Of a stretch of DNA of 64,000 bases, positions 46,694 to 55,452 are shown piece by piece. Position 1 is the first letter of the stretch; the number at the start of each line of letters is the position of its first letter. This stretch comes from Olsenella sp. An290 (GTDB taxonomy: Bacteria; Actinomycetota; Coriobacteriia; Coriobacteriales; Atopobiaceae). Location of the stretch: assembly GCF_002159535.1 (NCBI RefSeq), contig NZ_NFIU01000009.1:1-64000 (forward strand). Direction: 5' to 3'. Below the pieces are notes generated by a model. It was not told where the DNA came from. It saw nothing but the letters and a program-made list of their open reading frames with translations, and did not search any database. A program made the position numbers and the translations under genes.

Positions 46694-47974
46694 ATGTCGG
46701 CATCAGTGCTCGTGGGTACTCAGTGGGGCGACGAGGGCAAGGGTAAGGTCACCGACCTCATCTCGGGGGACTTTGACGTCGTGTGCCGGTACGCCGGTGG
46801 AGCCAACGCCGGCCACACGGTCATTGCCAACGGCAAGAAGCTGGCCCTTCACCAGGTTCCCTCCGGCGTCATGTACGAGGGCACCTACCCCGTGATCGGC
46901 AACGGCTGCATCGTCGACCCCGAGATCCTGCTCCAGGAGATCGACATGCTCGCCGAGCAGGGCATCTCCGCCGAGCACCTCAAGATCTCCGGCAACGCGC
47001 ACATCGTCATGCCCTACCACAAGGACCTCGACGGCGCGCACGAGAAGAAGCTCGGCAAGAACCTCATCGGCACCACCAAGCGCGGCGTCGGCCCCTGCTA
47101 CATGGACAAGATGAACCGCACCGGCCTGCGCATCCAGGACATGCTGGACGAGAAGATCTTCCGCCAGAAGCTCGAGAGCGCGCTCGCCTACACCAACCCC
47201 ATTCTCGAGAAGGTCTACGAGCTCCCCACCTACACCGTGGAGCAGATCTGCGAGACCTATCTGCCCTACGCGGAGCGCATCCGCCCGTACATCGTGGAGA
47301 GCAGCCTCTTCCTCAACGAGCAGCTCGAGGCCGGCAAGAACATCCTCTTTGAGGGCGCCCAGGCCACGATGCTGGACATCGACCACGGCACCTACCCGTT
47401 TGTCACCAGCTCCAGCTGCACCGCCGGCGGCGCCGTCACCGGCTCGGGCGTCGGTCCCACCAACATCGACCGCGTCCTCGGCGTGGCCAAGGCCTACCTC
47501 ACGCGCGTGGGCTCGGGCCCGTTCCCCACGGAGCTCTTCGACGAGGTGGGCGACAAGCTCGGCGAGGTCGGCCACGAGTTTGGCGTGACCACCGGGCGCA
47601 AGCGTCGCTGCGGCTGGTACGACGCCGTCGTGGTGAACTACGCCGCGCGCGTGAACGGCCTCACCGACCTGGCCATCACCAAGCTCGACGTCCTCGGCTG
47701 CCTGGACGAGATCAAGGTCTGCGTGGCCTACGAGTGCGACGGCGTGGAGTACCGCACCGTGCCCGAGCACCAGAGCGTCTTCTATCACGCCAAGCCGGTC
47801 TACGAGACCCTGCCCGGCTGGAAGTGCGACATCTCCGGCATCCGCAACTTCTACCAGCTCCCGCGCGAGGCCAAGGACTACATCGACTTCCTCGAGCAGC
47901 TCGCGGGCGTCCGCGTCTCCATCATCACGGTGGGCCCGGACCGCGAGCAGACCATCGACCGCTACTGGCACTAA
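46694..47974 (+). CDS. purA: adenylosuccinate synthetase
   Basis: The 426-residue enzyme makes adenylosuccinate from IMP, aspartate and GTP. The N-terminal GTP/IMP block VLVGTQWGDEGKGKVTDLIS and RYAGGANAGHTVI are family signatures, as is FEGAQATMLDIDHGTYPFVT in the middle. The start follows GAGAGGG. It leads a short row with a DegV-like gene and purD, of which purA and purD belong to purine synthesis. Confidence 0.97.
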   Translation: MSASVLVGTQWGDEGKGKVTDLISGDFDVVCRYAGGANAGHTVIANGKKLALHQVPSGVMYEGTYPVIGNGCIVDPEILLQEIDMLAEQGISAEHLKISGNAHIVMPYHKDLDGAHEKKLGKNLIGTTKRGVGPCYMDKMNRTGLRIQDMLDEKIFRQKLESALAYTNPILEKVYELPTYTVEQICETYLPYAERIRPYIVESSLFLNEQLEAGKNILFEGAQATMLDIDHGTYPFVTSSSCTAGGAVTGSGVGPTNIDRVLGVAKAYLTRVGSGPFPTELFDEVGDKLGEVGHEFGVTTGRKRRCGWYDAVVVNYAARVNGLTDLAITKLDVLGCLDEIKVCVAYECDGVEYRTVPEHQSVFYHAKPVYETLPGWKCDISGIRNFYQLPREAKDYIDFLEQLAGVRVSIITVGPDREQTIDRYWH

Positions 47975-47989
47975 CGGGCCGCACGGGTC

Positions 47990-48958
47990 GTGGGACAGAC
48001 GGACTTTGCGCTGGTGTGTGACGCGGGGTGCGACCTGCCGTCCCTCTACCTCGAGCGGACGGAGGCCACCGTGGTCCCCTCTGCTGCCGTCACGGACGCC
48101 GAGGGTGGCACCGCCGCGCTGACCTGGGAGTTCGAGAAGACCTATCGGGCCCTGGCCGCGCGCGGGCGCACGCAGATCGCCTCCGTCCACTCCGCGCGCG
48201 CCTTCTCCGCGGAGCTCGCCTGCGCCGAGGCCGCTGCGGCGGCCTGCGCCGACGTTGCCGACGTGCAGGTCATCGACTCGGGATCGGGATCTGCGGCCAC
48301 GGGCATGGTGCTCTTTCGCCTGGCCTGTCACCGTGCCGATGGCGTGTCGTTCGAGCGCTCCGTGGCGGCTGCGCGCGAGCTTGCGCGCCACGTCCGCCTG
48401 CTCGTGATCCCCGACCCCTCCGCGCACTTCTCGCGCCGGCGGACCCAGCGCCGCCGTCGGGGGCTTCTCAACCGCGCAACCTCGTCGCTGCGCGTCCGCA
48501 TCTCGGGCGAGCGCGGCCTCTACCTGGTGACGCGCGGCGAGATCACCCAGCTTGCCCGCGCCACCGACCTCTCCGAGCTCACGGGCCGCCTCGCCCACGC
48601 CATGAGCGCGGTGGCCGCCACGGAGGGCGAGCTCGTCTACGCTACCCTGGAGACCGGCGACCAGCGCGCGCTGCGCGTTATGGAGAAGCCGCTCGACACA
48701 AACGAGTTCGAGGCGCGTCACCTGGGCACGCTGCGCGCGACGCACGCCGTGGAGACCATCATCGGCACGGGTGCGGTGGGCGTTGCGTTTGCGCCGAGCA
48801 GGGACTACTGGCGCGCGGCGGACGACCTGCCCATTACGGCGGCCGTCCCGGAGGCGCCCGACGCCCCGCCCGGTACGACGCCCGGCCCGCGCCCGGGTTT
48901 GCCCGGCCACCCCACGGAAACCCGCGCCCCAGGCGCTCACGAAGGAGGACGCTCATGA
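47990..48958 (+). CDS. DegV-like fatty-acid-binding family protein (diverged)
   Basis: The roughly 322-residue product resembles DegV proteins, which bind fatty acids and in some bacteria supply fatty acid kinase. Supporting blocks are CDAGCDLPSLYLER at the N-terminus (DegV: DSTCDLP), VQVIDSGSGSAATGMVLFRL in the middle, and THAVETIIGTGAVGVAFAPS near the C-terminus, where DegV ends in a GPGxxG-type block. The first Ser of DegV is Ala here. An Arg-rich loop SRRRTQRRRRG and a Pro/Gly-rich tail are unusual. The GTG at 47990 has no clear ribosome site, and the stop overlaps the purD start as ATGA. Confidence 0.6.
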   Translation: MGQTDFALVCDAGCDLPSLYLERTEATVVPSAAVTDAEGGTAALTWEFEKTYRALAARGRTQIASVHSARAFSAELACAEAAAAACADVADVQVIDSGSGSAATGMVLFRLACHRADGVSFERSVAAARELARHVRLLVIPDPSAHFSRRRTQRRRRGLLNRATSSLRVRISGERGLYLVTRGEITQLARATDLSELTGRLAHAMSAVAATEGELVYATLETGDQRALRVMEKPLDTNEFEARHLGTLRATHAVETIIGTGAVGVAFAPSRDYWRAADDLPITAAVPEAPDAPPGTTPGPRPGLPGHPTETRAPGAHEGGRS

Positions 48959-50241
48959 ACAACACCAAGGTCGACATTCTGCTGCTTGGCTCCGGCGGCC
49001 GCGAGCACGCGCTGCTGGCAAAGCTCGCCGAGTCCCCGCGCGCGGGCCGACTCTTCGTGGCGCCCGGCAACGGCGGCATGAACGCCGCCGCCGAGCCCGT
49101 GACCGATCTTGACATCGAGTCCCCCGTGGCCGTGGCCGAGTGGGCGAGCTCGCACGGGATCGGCCTGGTGGTGATCGGCCCGGAGGCCCCGCTCGTCGCG
49201 GGCGTGGGTGACGCCGTGCGCTCCGCGGGCATCCCGTGCTTTGGCCCCAACGGGGACGCCGCGCGCATGGAAGGATCCAAGAGGTTTGCCAAGCAGGTCA
49301 TGAGCCGTGCGGGCGTTCCCACCGCCGCCTACCGCTCCTTCACCGACGAGGCCAGCTGCGTCGAGTACGTCGAGCGCACGGGCGGACCGCTCGTGGTCAA
49401 GGCGGACGGCCTTGCGGCGGGCAAGGGCGTCATCGTGGCCAAGACCACCGAGGAGGCGCTGGCCGGCGTGCACGAGTGCTTCTCGGGCGCGTTCGGCGAG
49501 GCCGGGGCCACCGTCGTGGTTGAGGAGACCCTCGAGGGCCCGGAGTGCTCGCTGCTCGCCCTCACCGACGGCACGACCGTGGTGCCGCTGGCCACGGCGC
49601 AGGACCACAAGCGCGCGCTCGACGGCGACAAGGGCCCCAACACGGGCGGCATGGGCGTGTACTCCCCGGTCCCCGAGCACCTGGTCTCGGCCGAGGACCT
49701 CACCGCGATGGTGGAGATCGAGCGCCGCGTGGTCGCCGAGCTCGCGGCCGAGGGCATCACGTACTCCGGCTGCCTCTACGGTGGCTTCATGCTCACCGCC
49801 GAGGGCCCCAAGGTCCTGGAGTTCAACGCGCGCTTCGGCGACCCGGAGACCCAGGTCGTCCTGCCGCGCATGAAGGCCGACCTCATCGACGTGTTCCTGG
49901 CCTGCGACAACGGCACCCTCACCGAGGACATGATCTCCTGGGACGACGACTGGGCGGTCTCCGTGGTGCTGACCTCGGCGGGCTATCCGGGCTCGTATGA
50001 GAAGGGCAAGGTCATCACCGGCATCGAGCGGGCCGAGGAGCTCGAGGGCGTGACCGTCTACCACGCGGGCACGGCCGAGAAGGACGGCGAGCTGGTGACC
50101 GCCGGCGGGCGTGTGCTTGACGTCACCGCCGTGGCCCCGACCTTCCAGGAGGCCCGCGAGCGCGCCTATGCCGCCTGCGAGCTCATCGACTTCGACGGCA
50201 AGACCTACCGCAGCGACATCGGCCTGCGCGCCGTCAAGTAG
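48955..50241 (+). CDS. purD: phosphoribosylamine--glycine ligase
   Basis: The 428-residue ATP-grasp enzyme catalyses the second step of purine synthesis. Family blocks include LLLGSGGREHALLAKLAESP and FVAPGNGGMNAA, then VVKADGLAAGKGVIVAKT in the ATP-binding region, NTGGMGVYSPVP, and VLEFNARFGDPETQ. GAAGGAGG lies before the ATG, which overlaps the stop of the upstream DegV-like gene. Confidence 0.96.
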   Translation: MNNTKVDILLLGSGGREHALLAKLAESPRAGRLFVAPGNGGMNAAAEPVTDLDIESPVAVAEWASSHGIGLVVIGPEAPLVAGVGDAVRSAGIPCFGPNGDAARMEGSKRFAKQVMSRAGVPTAAYRSFTDEASCVEYVERTGGPLVVKADGLAAGKGVIVAKTTEEALAGVHECFSGAFGEAGATVVVEETLEGPECSLLALTDGTTVVPLATAQDHKRALDGDKGPNTGGMGVYSPVPEHLVSAEDLTAMVEIERRVVAELAAEGITYSGCLYGGFMLTAEGPKVLEFNARFGDPETQVVLPRMKADLIDVFLACDNGTLTEDMISWDDDWAVSVVLTSAGYPGSYEKGKVITGIERAEELEGVTVYHAGTAEKDGELVTAGGRVLDVTAVAPTFQEARERAYAACELIDFDGKTYRSDIGLRAVK

Positions 50242-50269
50242 GGTTCCGCGCTCCGTTCGAGGCTTGCAT

Positions 50270-50309
50270 GCGGCCCGCGGGTGGGAGACCACCTGCGGGC
50301 CGCGGTTCT
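50270..50309 (+). terminator. purD terminator
   Basis: GCGGCCCGC (50270-50278) pairs with GCGGGCCGC (50295-50303), with further pairing of GGTGG and CCACC inside. TTCTTT follows shortly after. Confidence 0.8.
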
Positions 50310-50406
50310 TTCCGGTTGCGGCCCGGCCGCGGTCCCACCTGGGGCGATGCCGCGCGCGGAGGCTCCCTCGCCCGCCGCGCGCCTTTCCCCGCCGGCCCTT
50401 CTCGCC

Positions 50407-50605
50407 GGGTACGTACATTCCCGGCGGTTACGTACACTTTTGGCGGTTACGTACACGCTTTCCGGTTACGTACACTCCGGACGGTTACGTACACTCTTGC
50501 TCAGGCCATCTACCAGGGAAAATGCAAAACCACTCTCCGCAAGGCTCTCTTTTTTGTGTACGTAACCGGAAGAAGTGTACGTACCCGGAAAGCGTGTACG
50601 TACCC
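50407..50605 (+). repeat. 19-bp-period repeat element, copy 2 (5 + core + 3)
   Basis: Five direct units (GGGTACGTACAT, then GGTTACGTACAC four times) start at 50407, 50426, 50445, 50464 and 50483, exactly 19 bp apart. The 61-bp core runs 50495-50555 and shares TCTACC, ATG, CAAGG and a terminal T-run with copy 1. Three inverted units start at 50556, 50575 and 50594. From the core outward the long-arm spacers are TCCGGAC, GCTTTCC, TTTTGGC, TCCCGGC. The short arm repeats GCTTTCC at the facing position, which would extend the pairing of the arms. Confidence 0.95.
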
Positions 50606-50714
50606 GGCGAGCTTGAGCGCGCCCTGCCCAACAATCTGGCGAGAGGAACCTCGGCTCAGCAGGTGCCCCGCCGTCTGGAGCGTATTGCGCGTGGTCATCC
50701 GCCCCGCCGCCCCC

Positions 50715-50894
50715 GGTTACGTACACTCCCGCCGGTTACGTACACTTTGGACGGTTTCGTACACGAAAAAGTCCCCTTGGATGGGTCAGCTCCAGCATTT
50801 CCGCAGGTAGAAGACTTGGGCTGGTGTGTACGTAACCCCCGGGAGTGTACGTAACCGGAAAGAGTGTGCGTAACCGCCAAAAGTGTACGTAACC
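50715..50894 (-). repeat. 19-bp-period repeat element, copy 3, reversed (4 + core + 3)
   Basis: On the plus strand three GGTTACGTACAC-type units start at 50715, 50734 and 50753, followed by the 61-bp core (50765-50825) and four GTGTACGTAACC-type units at 50826, 50845, 50864 and 50883. Read on the minus strand this gives the same plan as copies 1 and 2: a longer arm, core, T-run and three inverted units. Long-arm spacers from the core outward are TCCCGGG, TCTTTCC, TTTTGGC, the same order as in copy 2. Copies 2 and 3 face each other with their three-unit arms across 109 bases (50606-50714) in which I see no gene. The stretch 50895-51098 is also gene-free. Confidence 0.95.
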
Positions 50895-51098
50895 GGAGCG
50901 GGCGGCGCGTCGGGCGAGAAGAACCGCCGGGCTGCGTCCCCCGCCCCCGCACGCACCAGCCGCCGCGCGCCACGAGCGCCCCCCGCCCATCTCCTTCTCA
51001 GAACGTGCATCTCTCTGTCGTACAGTGTGGGTGCCGCAACGTGAAGGGGCGCGGGGTCGGCTGCCCGCGCGCCCGCAGCCACGCAGGAGGATGATCGC

Positions 51099-51812
51099 AT
51101 GGCCCAGAAGAACGAGCTTACCGACGACCGCTCCAACGCGTTCGATGACATCCGCGACACGGTGGCGGCCTTCACCTATGACGGGGACCGCTCGTCTCAG
51201 GACCACGTGTCCGGCACGCCCGAGCGCCGCGCCCTCGTCCTTGGCGACGACGACCCGCGCGACAAGGCCCTCGCCGAGCGCCCCATCAGCGAGGACGTTG
51301 CCTGGACGGGTCGCATCTTCAACGTCGACCGCCTGCGCGTGGAGCTTCCCGACGGGCGCAACGCGGTTCGCGACGTGGTGCGCCACACGGGCGCGGTCGC
51401 CATCGTTGCGCTCACGGACGACGGGCGAATCTGCCTGGTGCGCCAGTACCGCACGGCCCTCGGCCGCGTGACCGTTGAGATTCCGGCGGGCAAGCTCGCC
51501 CCCGGCGAGGATCCGCTCGAGTGCGCGGAGCGCGAGCTCCTTGAGGAGACGGGCATGACGGCGGAGCGCATGGCGTTTCTCACCACCATTGCGAGCTCGG
51601 CGGGCTTCTGCGACGAGCTCATCCACATCTACATGGCCACCGGCCTCACCTTCTCCAAGTCGAGCCCCGACGCGGACGAGTTCATCAACGTCGACCTCGT
51701 AGAGGTGGGAGAGCTCATCGACGCGGTTCTTGACGGGCGGATCGAGGACGCCAAGACTGTGGTCGGCGCGCTGGTGTGCGACGCGATCTCCCGGCGACTC
51801 TCGGAGGAATAG
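51099..51812 (+). CDS. NUDIX hydrolase, ADP-ribose pyrophosphatase-like
   Basis: The 237-residue protein has a Nudix box running from GKLAPGEDPLECAERELLEE to TG, matching the GX5EX7REUXEEXGU pattern. The preceding VALTDDGRICLVRQYRTALG and VTVEIPAGK are typical of ADP-ribose pyrophosphatases. About 60 N-terminal residues before the fold are acidic and probably disordered. CAGGAGG lies upstream of the ATG. It stands alone between the repeat elements and the pilus island. Confidence 0.88.
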   Translation: MAQKNELTDDRSNAFDDIRDTVAAFTYDGDRSSQDHVSGTPERRALVLGDDDPRDKALAERPISEDVAWTGRIFNVDRLRVELPDGRNAVRDVVRHTGAVAIVALTDDGRICLVRQYRTALGRVTVEIPAGKLAPGEDPLECAERELLEETGMTAERMAFLTTIASSAGFCDELIHIYMATGLTFSKSSPDADEFINVDLVEVGELIDAVLDGRIEDAKTVVGALVCDAISRRLSEE

Positions 51813-51844
51813 GCGCGGCATTCTGCAGCAGCACCAGCTTGGCT

Positions 51845-51884
51845 CAGCGCGGGGTCGTCAGGGGCGGCCCCGCGCTGTCGTTTC
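51845..51884 (+). terminator. terminator of the NUDIX gene
   Basis: CAGCGCGGGG pairs with CCCCGCGCTG (51868-51877), followed by TCGTTTC. Confidence 0.65.
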
Positions 51885-52242
51885 ATGCCCACGCCGACCG
51901 CTCGCACCCGCAACAGAGCCCTCAGCAAACGCGCCTCCCGAGGCCCTGCCGCACGGCACCAAGCCCCGGCTCCGGCCAACACAAAACCAAAAAGTACGCG
52001 CCCCCTCAATCAAAGGAGAACGGTGTTTGTTCCCCATAATGTCCTTTGGTTCCCGATTTATGCACCTACATCTACCTTTTGGGAACATCTCAAACTTCTC
52101 AAAACCATTTGTATGCCTGAAGGTTAAGATACGAGACACGCCAAATTGTGGGAGGGGCCACGCTTCTGTACGGGGCTGGCCGCCGCCCACGGCTGAAAAG
52201 TAGGGCGGGGCCAACGGCTTCGAGTTGTGAGGGAGTACCACC
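51885..52242. other. gene-free, AT-richer spacer before the pilus island
   Basis: No gene is supported. The stretch 52000-52150 is much richer in A and T than the flanks and must hold the pilus promoter, but no clear -35/-10 pair is visible. GAGGGAG at the right end is the ribosome site of the tip gene. Confidence 0.5.
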
Positions 52243-55200
52243 GTGGACGCCAAGCGAAGCAAAATTGTGACCGGAGGGGGGTTGCTCGCTGCCGTATGCC
52301 TGGCCGCGGTTCTAAGCGTCGGTAACGCGCTCGTTCTCCCCTCCGCAACGTTTGCCGAAGAGGCGACGACAGAGTCGAGCGCCGGAGCAAGCTGGGAGTC
52401 CTCCCTCCCCAAAAACATTCCCTCCCGTTGGGACCGCGCCGTCGTGACTGTGGCGCGGAGCCAGGTTCGCTATACCGAGAAGTCTCTGTCTGCGGTCGCA
52501 AACGAGCAGGCCACGGGGTCTGCGTTCTTCTCGCGCTATGACGAGTGGGCCGGCGAGCCCTCCACGGAGTGGAACACGCTCTTTGCGTCCTTCTGCCTTG
52601 AGAACGCCGGCGTTGAGGGCATGCCTCAGGACACCGACGCCCAGGCGTGGGCAGAGAAGCTGCAGAAGAACGATCCTTCTCTGTATGTTGCCGCGGCCGA
52701 CCACGCTCCCGAGCCTGGCGACCTTGTGTTCTTCCGCTCAGACGAGGGCGAGAAGAACGAGGCGGCTCGCGTGGGCATTGTGTCCGAGGTGACCGAGGCC
52801 ACGGACGAGACGCCGGCCCAGATGAAGGTCGTTGAGGGTGACGTTGACGGTGCGGTTGTTGAGACCGCCTACGACCTTGATGACGAGAGCATCCTCGGCT
52901 ACGGCTTGCTCCCCGAGCAGCCGGCGGATGATGTTACCGCTGAGGGCGCCGATGCTGACGACACGGTGACGCTTGACGACACGCTCACCTACGAGGCCGA
53001 GGACTACACCGTTGCCGTGAAGGTGTCCGGCGAGGCCACGGTCTCCGAGGGCGCCGATTCCGCCGAACCTGCCAGCGAGGCGGAGGGCCTCTCCATGGAG
53101 ACCGTCGCGCTGGACGGCAGCACTCCGGAGTACCAGGCCGCCGAGGCCTACCTCGAGGACAATGATCCTGAGAGCGTGGTCAGCGTCTCCGCTCTCGAGT
53201 TTGAGTTCACCTATAACGGTCAGGCGCTCGACGTCTCCGACTGTGACGTGACCGCTGAGGTCACTCCGAGCGAGCAGCTGCAGGCCGAGGCCAACGCCAT
53301 CGAGACCTCCGAGGACACGGCGGACGAGGCCGAGGTTGGCATTGCCCTCACCGCGCTCCAGAGCACCGAGGGCAGCGAGGCCCAGGAGCTCGACACCGTG
53401 ATGGTCGAGAAGGACGCGACCGAGCGGCCGACGATGACGCTTGCGCTCGACGCTGCTGCACCCGCGCTGCAGCTTGTGGCTCGCGAGGCACTGAATCCTA
53501 CGTTTACGGTGCAGTATTACGCGAACCTCACAACGCTTGTCCGAAACGATGACGGATATCTGAGAATTCTTGACACAAGCGGTAATGGTGACGGTACGGG
53601 GGGCAATCTCCCGACGAATGGCGGAAGTTTGCCGCAAACAGGCCTTTATGTCGAGGACGATGGCTCCCTCGAGTCCACGACGACTCTTATGCAGCTATAC
53701 AAGGAGAAGAGCTTTAACTACTTTGATGCTCCGGGCCTGCCGTATGTGAACATCTTCCGTGATAATGGAAACTACACTGCTAAAGAGGTCTGGGTGCTGA
53801 AGGACGGTAAGTCGGCGTCGAGCACGAACCCTGATGACTGGGAGACCTACGGGCCCATCGGACAGGCGACTGAGCTTCACTTTACGAACAATCCCGATAA
53901 GAAGGACGATCCGGACACCATCTATATTGAGGATGGAATGGTCATTCGCCTGGTCGCAGATCAGACGGAGAGCAACTACAACAATGCCGCTACGTTCTAT
54001 GATTATGACATCACAAACGACGGTAGAAATACTTGGGATGGGACGAACGGTGCCCATGGAATCAACAGCAATAGTAATTACCAGGGTACTGGAGCTAAGC
54101 TTGCTTTTGGCAATGCCAATACGGGCACGGGCCTGGACACTCAGTCCTGGAATGGTAACACGCTCAACAAGTATAACAACGCGAGTATCGAAGGCTGTAC
54201 GTTCGGCCTGGTGAAGGGCCTCGATGACCAGGGGCATATTGTATATGCCGACGACATAAGCGCTCCCAAGCTCTTCGACGACGGTTCGGCAATTGGAAAG
54301 AGGGAAATAACCAATTATTCTCTCGACTTTAATCGAGCTGGGGATACTTATACGCTCTCCGCAGTAAGTGGCGCAGGACTCGACAATCTTGAGAACTTTA
54401 CGAGACTTGATCACTATGTCAACGGTGAGATGTTCTGGCAGAACAGGGTAATTTATACAAATAACTTCTGGCCGATGGACGGAAACCGAGGCACTGATGG
54501 CCTAACCGGCGAATACTATAACCGAGGCGATTTCGTCGGGTATGGCGGCAATGATATGTATCCGCCAAGTGATGACAGCAAGGCTCACAATAACCTGTTC
54601 GGAATGGTGTACAGCGTTAACTTTAAGCTGACTGAGGACTACGTCGGCCCGCTGGAGTACTACTTCTTCGGCGACGATGACATGTGGGTATTTCTCGATG
54701 GCAGGCTGATCTGCGATATCGGTGGCGTGCACAGCTCTGTTGGCATGTATGTCAACCTGTGGGACTACATCAAGCAGGGCGATGCAGGCGAGCACACGCT
54801 CAAGTTCTACTACACCGAGCGCGGTCTCTCTGGCTCCACGTGCTACATGCAGTTCACCCTGCCGTCCGTCTCCTCTAACACCCCTTCGTATCAGAACAGC
54901 CAGCTGAAGGTTCAGAAGGAAGTCGTAGGCAGCGCAGATCCCAATACCGAGTTCAGCTTTGATATCAGCATCGAGCATGAGAACGAGGTAGTTGAAGGTT
55001 CTGACTATTCAATCGTCCGCTACGACGCAGAGGGCAACCGCGTCGAAAGCTCGCTGCTGACCGGTGGTGAGGGCTCCTTCAAGCTCAAGGCCAACGAGTA
55101 CGTAATCATCGACTACCTGCAGCATGGGACCAAGTACACAATTAAGGAAACGGGCGCTGAAGGCTTTGAAGTCAGCAACCAGATTGATTACGGCACCACA

Positions 55201-55392
55201 AACAAGTCTGAGACGGTAGTCGGCACGATAGCTCCGGGCATTAGCAACTTCGTGTTGTTCACCAACACGGCACGACCCAAGCTGCCCGACACCGGCGGAC
55301 CGGGAGCACTCATCTTCACCCTTGGCGGAGCCGCCGTCATTGTGACCGGCCTTACGTATGGGTTCTATCAGCGGAAGCGTTCTTCTTGCTGA
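52243..55392 (+). CDS. pilus tip adhesin with fibro-slime and SpaA-like domains, LPXTG-anchored
   Basis: The 1049-residue product has a signal peptide (ending near PSATFAEEA). A CHAP-like N-terminal domain (about 65-200, RYDEWAGEPSTEWNTLFASF) follows; the position usually held by catalytic Cys is Asn. An acidic region comes next. The large central region ends in a fibro-slime/PA14-like domain with YYFFGDDDMWVFLDGRLICD and GEHTLKFYYTERG. A Cna-B/SpaA-like domain (about 885-1005) has an E-box YTIKETGAEG, and the sorting signal is LPDTGG near residue 1014. The gene's middle (about 53.5-54.6 kb) is notably AT-richer than both ends. It leads the pilus operon and is probably the tip subunit. Confidence 0.85.
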   Translation: MDAKRSKIVTGGGLLAAVCLAAVLSVGNALVLPSATFAEEATTESSAGASWESSLPKNIPSRWDRAVVTVARSQVRYTEKSLSAVANEQATGSAFFSRYDEWAGEPSTEWNTLFASFCLENAGVEGMPQDTDAQAWAEKLQKNDPSLYVAAADHAPEPGDLVFFRSDEGEKNEAARVGIVSEVTEATDETPAQMKVVEGDVDGAVVETAYDLDDESILGYGLLPEQPADDVTAEGADADDTVTLDDTLTYEAEDYTVAVKVSGEATVSEGADSAEPASEAEGLSMETVALDGSTPEYQAAEAYLEDNDPESVVSVSALEFEFTYNGQALDVSDCDVTAEVTPSEQLQAEANAIETSEDTADEAEVGIALTALQSTEGSEAQELDTVMVEKDATERPTMTLALDAAAPALQLVAREALNPTFTVQYYANLTTLVRNDDGYLRILDTSGNGDGTGGNLPTNGGSLPQTGLYVEDDGSLESTTTLMQLYKEKSFNYFDAPGLPYVNIFRDNGNYTAKEVWVLKDGKSASSTNPDDWETYGPIGQATELHFTNNPDKKDDPDTIYIEDGMVIRLVADQTESNYNNAATFYDYDITNDGRNTWDGTNGAHGINSNSNYQGTGAKLAFGNANTGTGLDTQSWNGNTLNKYNNASIEGCTFGLVKGLDDQGHIVYADDISAPKLFDDGSAIGKREITNYSLDFNRAGDTYTLSAVSGAGLDNLENFTRLDHYVNGEMFWQNRVIYTNNFWPMDGNRGTDGLTGEYYNRGDFVGYGGNDMYPPSDDSKAHNNLFGMVYSVNFKLTEDYVGPLEYYFFGDDDMWVFLDGRLICDIGGVHSSVGMYVNLWDYIKQGDAGEHTLKFYYTERGLSGSTCYMQFTLPSVSSNTPSYQNSQLKVQKEVVGSADPNTEFSFDISIEHENEVVEGSDYSIVRYDAEGNRVESSLLTGGEGSFKLKANEYVIIDYLQHGTKYTIKETGAEGFEVSNQIDYGTTNKSETVVGTIAPGISNFVLFTNTARPKLPDTGGPGALIFTLGGAAVIVTGLTYGFYQRKRSSC

Positions 55393-55452
55393 GCGTTTGA
55401 ATCAAGTCCTGTAGGAAAGTTCCAACTGGGAAGGAATGAGAGGAAGTAACCT

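Noticed and set aside
48028-48954. In-frame N-terminal extension of purD through the DegV-like gene
   Set aside because: It reads the DegV-like gene out of frame, giving Arg/Pro/Ala-rich nonsense. The ATG at 48955 has a strong ribosome site and starts the conserved PurD sequence.
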